Of a DNA stretch of 64,000 nt, positions 13,168-24,339 are shown piece after piece; position 1 is the stretch's first letter; each line of letters begins with the position of its first letter. The notes beneath the pieces were generated by a model, which did no database searches, had not been told where the DNA came from, and was given only the letters and a program-made list of their open reading frames with translations. Source of the DNA: Diorhabda sublineata (Eukaryota; Arthropoda; Insecta; Coleoptera; Chrysomelidae); the NCBI RefSeq assembly GCF_026230105.1, contig NC_079483.1, positions 13,881,312 through 13,945,311 of the forward strand, read 5' to 3'. The position numbers and the translations under genes are program-made.

Positions 13168-13554
13168 TTGTGCTGTATTTTAGGAAAAACAATTTTCATT
13201 ATTATAACAAAAACTTCCTATTGAAAAATTGTTTTTTATTGAAAACTAATTTAACGCAAATGTTACCACAGAAATTTATTTAAAAACTAAAACACGTCAG
13301 AAATAAACAATTTATTCTTAATATTAAATATCACAATAGTATGAAAATGTATTTCATTATGTCACAGGTTAAATTCTGAGTAGGAGTAGGAACTGGTTAT
13401 TTTCAAGGATTGCATCCTCTAGCAGAATTCATTGGAATTTTGGTAGACAAGTACTTCTTTCAGAAAAGAATCGGGAAGAATGGTTGGGTAGGACAGGAAC
13501 TAGGCTTTAAAAAAAAGATATCAAATGAGAATAAATTATTTAATGAAAATATTA

Positions 13555-16500
13555 TTACCATTTTGCCCTTTTCCCCCAATCCTTCGGCGTCCAATGAAGG
13601 CATTTTGGATCTATCCTAATTTTCCTACTTTCCATAGCTTTTTGTTGACTTTGTATAGTTTCTTTGCCTAAAGTAATTATATACTGCCCTTTATAGTAAT
13701 TTATTAGATTCAAATTCTGTAATGTTGATATAACATCTTCTTTCTTTATACTGGTAAGCTCACATATTTCACTGAAAATAATCACCATATACTAAGAAGC
13801 CATAGTTTTCAAGTACTCAAATAAATTAAACTATCAAATCTAAGGAAACTGCTCTTAAAATTAGTAAAATTGTTATATCAGAAAGAATAAGCTACAGACA
13901 GACAATAAAACAGATCTAATAGAGCGCATTAAAGTTGTTCAAGATAATTCACACCTATATTAAAAATGTTAGCTTCCATTCTGTTTGAAAATAAAATTAA
14001 TTCTGCACTCTGCACCTATACCTAGAAAATATTTTGTACAAGACTACATCTCATTGATCTGCTTCCAAAATGCGTAGACTCCTCCCAAAGGAGCTTTTTT
14101 CTAGGGTTTTTGTGCACTTCCCAAGGTGTTAGTACTACTCTTTCAAGGTACTCAAGCCTTTTAGTGAAATGGGTGAGAAATCTATCCTATGCCTGCAGTA
14201 TTGCCTATCACACAAAAACTCGCTTTTATTAAGAAGAATACTCTTTAAGCTATGATTGGTAAATTGCAAGTTATTTTTACAACTCTCATCTGAAGGTTGC
14301 TAACTGTAGAAAATTTAGAGTATTAACAACATAATACCATGTATTTTAGTTGTTAATATTAGTTCTTAAAAGGCATGGGTTCAATAGAGAAAAGGATGTC
14401 TCTTATATCAGTAAAAGTTGTTGTTATTGTAAGAAAAATTTATAATTAAAACTATATTCAACCAGTTTTGCTCAATTAGGAATTTTCATTAGTTCTGATT
14501 CGACATAAATACTTTATTATGTAAACTGAATTCAAAATTATACAAAAACAATTATATAATGGAAATGGCTATTTTATATGAACTCTATATGAAACAAAAT
14601 ATTTTATAGTTATATTGAAAATTTGCTTATTAATTTTTATGGCTTGCAAACCTCGACCGTAACAAAAACGGATGAGACGTTATTATCGACCTTCAAAAGA
14701 AAGATACTGAGAAAAATTTATGTGGCTGTTCAAGAAAATAACATCTGGAGCCGTAGATATAACTTTGAGCTCTACAACACAAAGAAACATACATAATATT
14801 AAAAGATTGATAGGCTCAGATGGGCAGGATATATAACATGCATCAACAACAGCGCGCCCACAAAAAAGAATTTTTAGGCTATACCAATGGGTTTCGGAAT
14901 GCAAATAGGTTTTTACAGAAAAGGACATTTATTCTTATCTACCAGAAGCTGTTTCTATTTGTATTTAATTGTACTAATTTAAAATACACAAACATAATGC
15001 AAACTTTAACAAGCAACTGTATTTAATACTAAACAAAAACTATATGACATAAGAAAGGTCTTTTTAAATCAACACCAACTGCTAAAGTGACTTGTCATTT
15101 ATGTATCTTAATAATTTTAAATTCACACTGTATTGGATACAGGAATAAAAATATCTGTAGAGCAACACTAAACAGCAAAAATCATGACAAATATGTGTAC
15201 TTGAAATAAAAAATATTATTAAATAATGAGCATTTGACAAAATAATAGGAGAACGAATTTTAATTTCAAAATATTCTAATATGCTTACTTTATTGTAATT
15301 TGGGGTTTTTCATTTTCTCCAACTGGTTTCATAGAAAGTAAAATTTCTAAGATGGTTTGCGCCCAATAACTTCGATATGACAATAGGCCTAAATCGGAGA
15401 GAGGTTTTTCAGGTGATCCTGTCTTGCCCTCGAATTTAGATAATTCATAACCTAAAATAAGAAAAGCGTTTATCAAAATAATTTTTAATTAAAGAAAAAA
15501 GTTGTTTTAAACAAATACTTATTTCATGATGGATGAACATGGCAATTTTATGCCTCTAACTTTGACAAATTATTTGAACTAAAATATAATAATCTATTGG
15601 TAATAAACTCACATTTCACTTACATGTAGAGTGTTAGTAGTTCACATAAACATTTTGTTTTTGATCACTTCCAGCATCGAGATCGCTGAATCAATTTTTA
15701 AAGAAAAAGCATTTTTCAAATTATCCCAATTTTTTTGTTTTCAAAAATTTTGAACAATTAAACTTATTGAAGGTTTGAAAAGAAACATGTATAGAATTTA
15801 ATTCATAACATACCTTTATATATTAATTTTACATATACTGTAGGCAAAAAGTTTAAGACCACCTTAATTAAAGTAGGAAAATTGAATAAAACTCCAATAA
15901 AATATTAATTGTTTAAATACACTGTCAAATCATCCAATAATACTTTTTGCTAATCAATAGACTTGAAAAGCGCTAAGAAATATTAATAGTCCATACTAAA
16001 AAAGACTATAGTTAGATAAACTGAATTTTCATCAAAAATCTTCATGTCTATGACTTTTTTCTCAAGTTCCAGCACACAGGCAATCAAGTTTTGATAGTGT
16101 TTTGTGATACATTGCTTTAACGTTTTTATAAAACTCCTCACACAAAAGTTCAAAGGGATTGAGTTCCGAACTCTGAGGAGGCCACAACATGTTTATCAAC
16201 ACCCCAAATATCCTCTGTATAATTTGGAACTATGCTTGTAATCATTGTCCTGTTTAGTTAGGATTTCTGAAATTATTGGTGATATTCATACTCCACATAC
16301 CACCATTACACCAACACTCACAATTATACTGTCTGACTCGCGTTTTGATAATCAAGTTATCGTCTTCAGAGACTGAAGATTTGATTTGTACTGTTCCTTT
16401 TTCATTTTAGTTTTAAACTGAATACCTGAAACTTGAATTCATCGAACCAAAAAACTTTTTTATAATCTTTAGTCCAATCTCGCTGGGAAGGACCATGCAA

Positions 16501-19500
16501 CTTCGCAACTCTCTGTCGCCGTATTACTGTAGTCAATAATAAAAGCTTAACTCGGGCTTTATTTTTTTCAACTCAGATTTCTAGTGCTGTTAAGCATCTA
16601 TTTCGTTTGCTGGTAACAACAATAGAATTATCTTCACTTGACGTGGTAGCTCTCGCTCTTCCCGAGCGTAGACGATCTTGTATCTTGCATGTCTTCCAGT
16701 ATCGAGTTATTGTGCCATGAACACAAAGCTTCAAAACTTCAATTCAAAGCAATCTCACTTGCCTTCAATATGTACAACAACGAAGACAGAACGCACTTCA
16801 CTATTTGTTTTTTCCATTTTAAAACGTCTTCACTGCAGGTTTCACAAGTTTAGTCTAATTGAGATTGTTTGTGAACAAACCCAATTAATCTCAGGTATAA
16901 TAAGTTAGATTATATTTTCCTGTATAAATAATGAAAGGTCTCTTTAGAAAACTACTTTCATCTATAAAATTTTCTTAAACTCGGTTTTTATCAACTTTTA
17001 ACTTAACTCTGTAGCTTAAGTATGACACAAATTTTTGCACCACTTTTGATATACATTGGTGAACAATTAAGGTATACATTTAAATTTAGGGAAAATTACA
17101 AGTAAATTTGAAATTTTGGGTATCTTATTGGGATTTGGTCCAATAGAATTTTATAAAAAATGATGATGAAAATTCACAACATTGAGCGATTCTCTTCAAG
17201 ACTTTGATAATTTTAATGTGTGGAAAACTGTTCAATTATAATCATGTGAAAAAAAATATTTATATAAAATACTATTACACAATCTATAAGTGAAATGTAT
17301 AAACTGTAAATATAGTAGTTTAATTATTGTTTTGTGGATTTTTCATTTGATTAAATTTCAAGACTATAAAATAATGTAAAGTTGGTTGATCAATGAATGT
17401 GAAATTTCCATAAGGCAAATAATGAGAGTGAGTTATGTGAAGTTTTATAGAATAGAACTTACTAAATTCTATGAGTAGTTTTCCATATCCTTTTCTCTGA
17501 TAAGGTGGCATAGTTAAAATACATGCCACGTTGTAATCTTCTGTTGATTCCTTTTCTTTTGAAAAATATCCCACTATGTGAAAGCCTCGATTATCGAAGA
17601 CAGTCATAACATAAAATAAAAAGGGATCCGTATCATAATATAACGTTTTGTGGTCTAAAAATAATTTTGCTAATAAACATAGATTCTGGGCGTATACTTT
17701 ATTTTTTCTTCCATCTATTTCGAAAAAAGATATATTGTCTTTTCTGTATATTTCGTTGCCAGGAGGATGTCGAAGATTGCATTTGGCTAAGTGACGTTCC
17801 AGGCATTTTCTACTTTTCCTATATTTTAAGCAAAATTCACATATATAAATACAGTCAAGGTTTACCATTTCCTGAAATTAAAAAAATAAACATAACTCTT
17901 TGGTATTTTCACCTATGAATTCATATAAAACACAAAAAGATATGTTGCTTCCATCATAATTTTCACAAATTTTGGGAAATAAAAAGTGGATAGATCATAA
18001 AATGATATGATAGATAAAATTCTAACAGAATCACGATGGAGTAAGAATATGGAGAAATTTGAGGCAAGAAGTTATAAGCTTTTGAAGATATTTCGTAATA
18101 AAGTATTGCAAAATATTTTATGCTACCAAGGATTATCCTTTTAAAAACTTTAACCAATCTCTTCAATCTACTCCTATATAAAATGTTACAACAGTCCAAC
18201 TGTTTGATACTGTCCATAATTATTTATACTTTAAAGTAATGATAACCAGGTGTTCTTCTTTTGTATATATTTTTCAGAACTCTATTTTGCTCGAGTGGGG
18301 TAGGAAATCAGTGGAGAGATTAATTGTATTATAATTTATTGTAAACATTTCCTAGAAACTTAGTCAAGTAGATTGTGATTAAATTGGTTGAAAATTTTAT
18401 ATTGATATTCCTGTTTCACAAAATATTTTCAAATACTGTAGATTGAATAGCATCGTGAATACTTACAATAAAAATTTCTTAAACCAAGAAAACAGCGATT
18501 TAGAAAGCCAAAATTTGTAAAGATTTACTAGAAGCGTTGATAGAATATTATCTTTATGAAAAAATAATCATCCATGAATCAACAACACTCTGAACAGAGA
18601 ATGTGAGGAAATCTTCGACCGTTGGAAAACTACTACAAAAACTAGCTACTCCCCAATGTAGCAATTCAAAATAATAATAAAAATAAGATACAATTATCTG
18701 CACCAGGTTAATACTCTGGTAAAACAGATTTGCAAACTTAATGACCAGTTCAAAAGATAAGATGCGTTAATGAAGGAAATGTGGAGCCCTATTGATCCAC
18801 CCTGCCAGAGCCTGTACGTTTTCAAATAATTTCAACATGCATACAGAACAAAAACTTGAATCATTGTAAATTTTCAATTCAAATTGAAAAAGCTTTAGGG
18901 TTTAAATAAAAATGTATTTGATACTAAAATAACGAAAACAGAATATTACCGGTCCCGGAATAAAATGAAAATATTGATAATTTAATTAAAAAACCACATA
19001 TTATAAATGGCAAAAATTTTCCTACTTACCCGATTTACATTCTTCGGATTATCGTCTGATCCCGAGAATAAAAAATTCTGGAAAAAAAGTTGAGTCAAAT
19101 GAAGAGGTGATTAGAGTGGTTTCAAAACGTTTAAGAAACCAATGTCCGAGAATAAATCGCGTAGGAAAACTTTATTTCAAGAATTTGAGTTGAAGGGGAT
19201 CGAGTAACAAATAAATCAATTCTAAAACCCTAAACTTATCAAGTATTGTAAAAAAATTTGTTTCAATAAGGTTTGTTTACTTACTTGTGGGTAGGGAGCA
19301 AAATACCAAGGCTTTATTCTGTGTTTTCCTAGTTCTATCAATTCTATGTTTTTCATTCTAGTGACTATATCATCATGATGAGATACCATACTGCCCGACT
19401 GCCTCGGTCCAGCCACCATATTTGGGGGAGGTTCTTGGGAATCTTCACTTTCTAATGATGGGCCTTTTCTTTTTCGGTTGATACGTTTTTGCAAAGCAGC

Positions 19501-22500
19501 TGCTAATACAGCATTGCCATTCAGTAATTCTACATTATTTACAGGAGAACAAGGCCTAGATACTACTCCTCCTCCTAGATATATAGAAAAAATTTCATAT
19601 GTTAATTGTATCAAATAAATTAAATAAACTATGAGCCCTGTCTCAGTGAAGGTGACCCAACTTCCCAAAACATTATATTTGTGAATTTATTACTAAGAAA
19701 ATTGAAATTTTATTTGTATTGTTTCTTTAAATGTTTATCAGTAAATAACAAAACCACGAGGTTAATTTTGAAGAGTTTTTATGTTGAAATTATAAAACGG
19801 TTATTGTTTAACTAAATAGATATAGGGGACAACTTAAGTTAATAAGAATGTATGAATGTATAATGGTTTTGATAAACTGAAAGTAGGCTTTGTAAAATAA
19901 ATAATACTTGTTAAGAAACCAATTTTGACATTTTAATTCGATTTGAATGCATTGATGTTACTGTAAACTAACTAACTAAAATTGTTAAAACATGTATCCA
20001 ATGATAAATTGTTGGATGCTTTTGAAAGCATTGAAATTCTAAATGTAAGAACAGTTTAAATAGGGACAAAGGGCCTATTCCTTACATTCTACTCTCCAGT
20101 TTAGTAGTTAAGGAATAAATGTGAGGATTCGTTTCAAGGAGGTTTTCCCGCTGGAATTATTTTTCGCGAAAGAAGGTTCATTGGTGAGAAAGTTTATAGG
20201 TTTCAGTTTACTTGCAATAGAACTGTAATTGAAATTATTTGATCTATTTGAAAATAACTGTTAGTTATTTAAACATGTATAAGTTTTTTTTAATGTTCTT
20301 AATTTGATTTCAATAAAACGCACACAGTTCATTCATAACAAAGTTTTTTCTTAATATTTCATTTACCATTGAAATTGTTAAATTTAAGAACAGTTTAAAT
20401 AGGGATAGAGGGCCTACTCTATAGTTTAGCAGTTAAGGTATAAATGTGAAGATTCCCGTCAATTCCACTGCAATTGTTTTTCACGGGAGAAGGTACATTG
20501 GTGGAAAAATTTAATAAAGTAAGTCATTAGGTTTTAGTTTACTTTCAGTCTCTGAAGACCAAACTTGGGTATCGAAACGCGCCTCAGACTGTGTAATTGA
20601 GAGTGCTTTTGAATGAATATCACTAAAGGTTCCAAAAATCCCAATTTAGATTTTTTTATTCTTTATCGGAGCTATCTGAAATAATGTTTCCTGATATATT
20701 TTTTCAGTAGAATGATCACAATGTTCATATGTCTAATTTTCGTGAATAGTGGTATAAAAGATCGCTATAAACATAATTCAAGTAGGTACTTTTGTTAAAT
20801 TCATATGACTTTCACAATCGTTATTCTGGAGAAAATCTACCACTTTATGAATATCATATCCTACAAGAAAAAATGTAGGATATGTTTAAAAAATAAAATA
20901 AGGAAGGATTCCCTTTTCGAATTTACCCAATGTTTGGAAAAACATGGTCTTTGTTTAGGTGAATGTTTTTATAATTATCAGTTTTTGAACTTGTGTGACA
21001 GTGCACATTTATTTTCTGATATTTTAGTATAACTAAAAATTTTATTTATAATCAGCTTGGTAAAATATATAAAACTTAATAATTTACTCTACCCTCAAGC
21101 ATCAAGTTAAATTTTGATCAAAGCTGTCATCTATCTAAAATTCGATAATAAATTGGCTCCAAGTGGTCCTTACACACTTGAAATTCCATTAACATATCAA
21201 ATTATGTACTTTATTTTATATGGATGAGACTCTGACGACCATACATATAATTATTTATAGCCTTTTGTACAATAGGATTTTAGTATTTAAAAGCAGTCTA
21301 TAAACAGATAGTTAATAGTCTGGAATTCGTCGAGAATGGTCGTCGGATTATTGAAACCAAGTTTAATTAATTATTGTTTAATAAATAGTTTATTCCAAAG
21401 TAGTTTCAACGTTTTAATACAAAGAATATGGTCAACCATCATTGTTTAGCCCGAAGATACATTAAACTCACTCATATTCATCATAATTCATAATTTTAAT
21501 TGCAAATTATATATTCCTTCTGCCAATGTTGAGAATTTTATAAGAAAAAAACTAAATATATCTCGAGACATTTTCTACTCACCTCCAATTTGTACTTTCT
21601 TAGGGGTGGATACACCCGTATTGCTTCCACCTGCATCTTTTCTTGGAAAATGTACTTTTCGTGTATCAAGTGATTCTTCTGTAACCCATTCATCTAATCG
21701 TTTATTAACTAAAAAAATATATAGGAATAATTCACAATTATTTTAAATATGGAAGTTGTTATATTTACACAGATACACATTTCTAAAATATTTTTCTTAG
21801 TTAGTTCTTAGATAGAATTTTTTGGACGACAGTATGACTTATGTCAGTTTGTTTTAATATATCCCATGTCGAGATATGAGGATCTTATATAACTTTTAAC
21901 ACTACGGTCATCTCGTTGTCCTGTGACATTGCATTCTTCAACTGTTCGCTTTTTTGTAAGCTACACTACCTTTGTGTGAGTAAACAATTCTTATCTTATC
22001 ACTGGCACTCAGTACAAAAATCATATCTGTCAATTATTGTATCAGAAAATTCATGATCTTAATTTCTTCCTCATTCTTTGTGATACGTCTAAATAATAAC
22101 TAATCACTCTGAATTAAACTGTGAAAATGTCGAATTCACAGGTTACTTGATAAAAAATATGGATATTTTCATTTAATTTGTTGGTAAGGTGATGTTTTCT
22201 TAATTTAGTTTTGTAGATATTTATAATTACTGGTTTGATTTTGTCACAAAAACTAGAAGTATTTTAAACATCACAATCATTGTTTACTTGCTAAAAAGGT
22301 GAATATTTTTATGTCATAAACTAAAAATGCATTGGCTCATTTGGTGTTAAATCATGTATTATCTTGAATAAGAGATTGCTTAACAAATCCATATCACCAC
22401 ACAAATTTTCAGGTAGAATGTGATAACCTATTAATTTGCCTAACCTAACCTAAAGTTGCTGCCCAAACACTAACTTTAAATGAGTGTTGATAATGTGATA

Positions 22501-23617
22501 CCTTTTTGACATGGATTCTCATCACACCAATTTGTGCATAATGGGAGTTAAAGATACCTTTTCATATAAAAGAGCCTCGTCCGTAAAAAAATACATTTTA
22601 AAAAATTATTTTCTTCTGTTTGACAAAAATAATGTTAATACCTATCAGTGTACTCAAAATTTGAGTACATTTTAATTAACAACATCTAATTTAACAAATA
22701 ACGAGGTTTTCTACTGAGCAAACCCCAAATGATTTTCAATTTTCTTTTTATCTTAGAGAAGAAATCACTTTTTATTGAAACATCCTGTATTGGGTATTTT
22801 ATAGGTGAAGCTGATATAGATTTACCCCTCAGCAGCTTGTACATACTGATTGGTATGTGCAAGGTATAACATGGTACAAAAGCACAACTACAATATAGTT
22901 TGTAATCCTATATTTAAGAACAGAATTTGTTATTTTTCTTGTTTTTCAACAAATTCAAATTTTCACTTATATCTTAATTAACTATTTCCTTTTCAAAAGA
23001 GCAATTTAACAAACAAACTAATTATCTGGAAATTCCATAAGTGTTTTCTTGAAATGTATAAATGAATTTGTTATTTATCATAGAAAGCAGAAATACAATG
23101 GGCACACTGTAGATTCCGCCTATATTGATATTATTTCTAAGTGCTGTTAATCTGAATACTTACAATCAACATAGTGTACATAATATCCTCTAGGACCAGG
23201 AGAATCTCTTATACTGATAATTTCTGCTAATGCTGTAATCAAAATATAATTTTTATTATGTTAATATTAAATTGATCCAGTTCTTACGCCAATCATTAGT
23301 TCCTGTCATATGTACTGGAAGCCTGCATCCTTCCACCAGTGAGGACTATAAAAATATACATGTTTAATAAACAAGCAAGTGTATGTTGAATTATAAACTA
23401 CTTTCTACAAATTGAAAGTCACTTTTGGAAAACAGGATAATAGAATTTAAATATTCATATTATTAATTTGTTTTTCCAATTAAAATAATATTTGAGTACT
23501 AACTCAAAAATGTATGAATTAGTCACCAAATTAAAAACAAACACTTCTATTATTTTCTGCACTTACCACGGAATCACAAATAGTACTATCATCCATATCA
23601 TCCATTTCGAGTTTCAT
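13555..23617 (-). CDS. Tip60: Tip60/KAT5 MYST-family histone acetyltransferase, 8 coding exons
   Basis: Exons in transcript order: 23617-23567, 23345-23288, 23232-23164, 21708-21583, 19574-19285, 17871-17463, 15451-15289, 13771-13555. All junctions are GT-AG and the sum is 1383 nt, 460 codons plus stop. Residues about 18-75 are the chromo barrel (SLVEGCRLPVHMTG, YYVHYVDFNKRLDEW). Residues about 185-198 are the ELGKHRIKPWYFAPYPQ lead-in of the MYST domain. A C2HC zinc finger is at C209, C212, H225, C229. The autoacetylated Lys (K273 in LDHKTLYYDTDPF), the catalytic Cys (C315 in YNVACILTMPPY), the acetyl-CoA loop QRKGYG (323-328) and the general base Glu (E337 in SYELSK) are all present. It ends KDWGKRAKW, the standard Tip60 end. 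Tip60 is the catalytic subunit of the NuA4/TIP60 complex, acetylating H4 and H2A variants. The protein is somewhat shorter than human KAT5 (about 513 aa) because of a short N-terminus and linker. Its start lies within 1.4 kb of RpS2, divergent. Confidence 0.95.
14645..14905 (+). mobile_element. LINE reverse-transcriptase C-terminal fragment in a Tip60 intron
   Basis: Plus-strand translation reads KRKILRKIYVAVQENNIWSR and RRYNFELYNTKKHT, then IDRLRWAGYITCINN and PTKKNF. This is the ERKILRKIxGPVxENGxWRxRxNxELYxLYxxPDIVxxIKxxRLRWAGHxxRM signature found near the end of many arthropod endonuclease-RT ORFs. Truncated on both sides, one stop. It is antisense to Tip60. Confidence 0.8.
16050..16835 (-). 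mobile_element. Tc1-like transposase relic, interrupted by a second repeat
   Basis: The minus strand from about 16690 reads ARATTSSEDNSIVVTSKRNR, CLTALEI, then VAKLHGPSQRDWTKDYKKVF and WFDEFKFQVF, the Tc1 HTH/first-Asp region (DWKKVLFSDES). At 16070-16190 it reads VVASSEFGTQSL and EEFYKNVKAMYHKTLSKL, the worn PPQSPDLNPIE and C-terminal parts. The central stretch at about 16250-16380 is replaced by the Penelope-like/hammerhead repeat. It lies in a Tip60 intron, in the same orientation. Confidence 0.7.
16250..16380 (-). repeat. Penelope-like/hammerhead repeat, copy A
   Basis: Read on the minus strand: CAGTCT, CTGAAGA, a GATAAC/GTTATC-like stem, AAAACGCG, then AGTCAGACAG followed by ATAATTGTGAGTGTTGGTG. 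The order matches a hammerhead fold (stem I - CUGANGA - stem II - GAAA - stem III - cleavage triplet - stem I), except that GAAA reads CAAA/AAAA here. It is inserted in the Tc1-like relic and shares about 130 bp with the copy at 42395-42540. Confidence 0.55.
18220..19220. other. Tip60 intron 5, no recognised feature
   Basis: AT-rich intron sequence between coding exons 5 and 6. A few broken open stretches (around 18545-18720, NNTLNREC-like) hint at a decayed LINE, but there is not enough to call. Confidence 0.35.
20030..20620 (+). repeat. Direct-repeat pair ending in a hammerhead-like motif (copy C)
   Basis: Two related blocks lie head to tail: about 20042-20265 and 20388-20560. Both contain AAGAACAGTTTAAATAGGGA, a GGGCCTA segment, AGTTAAGG.ATAAATGTGA and a GAAGGT.CATTGGTG stretch. 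The second block runs into CAGTCT-CTGAAGA (20546-20558), a damaged stem II, GAAA (20574-20577), CGCGCCTC and AGACTG (20586-20591), so stem I is a perfect 6-bp match. Tandem LTR-like repeats with a hammerhead are what Penelope-like elements and related retrozymes carry. It lies in a Tip60 intron, opposite to the gene. Confidence 0.55.
22327..22602 (-). mobile_element. DDE transposase fragment of the DUF4817-associated Tc1/mariner type
   Basis: Minus-strand reading: FFTDEALLYEKVSLTPIMHK, then HLKLVFGQQL, VRLGKLIGYHILPENLCG and a LLFKIIHDLTPN tail. This follows the consensus FTDEAxF...NxHYW...VNVWxGILGxxLIGPYFLPxxLxGxxYLxFL of insect transposases. Two stops. It lies in the Tip60 intron between exons 3 and 4, in the gene's orientation. 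Confidence 0.6.
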
Positions 23618-24334
23618 GTGTGAAACTGTAAAATCCTGTTTTTAAGAAAAAATAATAAGAAATGTATAAAATGAATAGATAACCGTGTTTGTAGCGTTTG
23701 AAAGCTGAATGCCTTCAATTATGTCAAGTGTCAAAGTTATGTAAAATATATGACATGTGACATTTTACTAAATGACAGTCTTGCCACCTAGAAATAGGAT
23801 TTATTATAATTTTTCTACAACTTTTTTTTCTGTGGTGTCCCATGCATCCGATTTCCGATAGTATGATTTTGAAAAATAAATTTCGGCTGAAAATATTTTG
23901 TTTACCACAAGTAGTCATATTTCGTTTGAGTGAATCATGATATGCTCTTATTATGCTTAAAAGCGGAGAACAAAGCTATTTATAGATAGATTCATATACT
24001 GGCATAAAATTATTATCAAATAAGCTAAACTGTCGTCCTTAACTGTAATAAAGATAGTGGTTATCAATATAACTTTCAAATGATCATTTCAAACAAAACT
24101 AGTGAATACGTCAAAGTAAAAAAATCACCCCTCTTCTACAGATTTAATGTTCCATGGCATAGATATATATCCATATACGTATTTCCGGACACCAAAGTAA
24201 TTTGATTGGTGCATATTTTCATGTTGCTTCATATTGGCCAATGAAAATTATTTTCTATGGCGTAAAGGCACGAATAGACTCGACAATAATCGACATTTAC
24301 TGAAAGATAAAATAGCATCACTCAGAAGTTCGAA
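23618..24334. promoter_or_regulatory. Shared upstream region of divergent Tip60 and RpS2
   Basis: Tip60 translation starts at 23617 on the minus strand and RpS2 exon 1 begins near 24340 on the plus strand. A CAG acceptor at 23631-23630 on the minus strand (GATTTTACAG) suggests Tip60 also has a non-coding first exon further right. No TATA box is evident. The head-to-head spacing of under 750 bp implies a bidirectional or closely spaced promoter pair; that is inference. Confidence 0.45.
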
Positions 24335-24339
24335 CCTCA

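Noticed and set aside
17667..17918. 83-aa plus-strand ORF
   Set aside because: Antisense shadow of Tip60 exon 6.
17963..18217. 84-aa ORF just upstream of Tip60 exon 6
   Set aside because: Intronic; the true acceptor at 17872 and clean phase with exon 5 leave no room for it.
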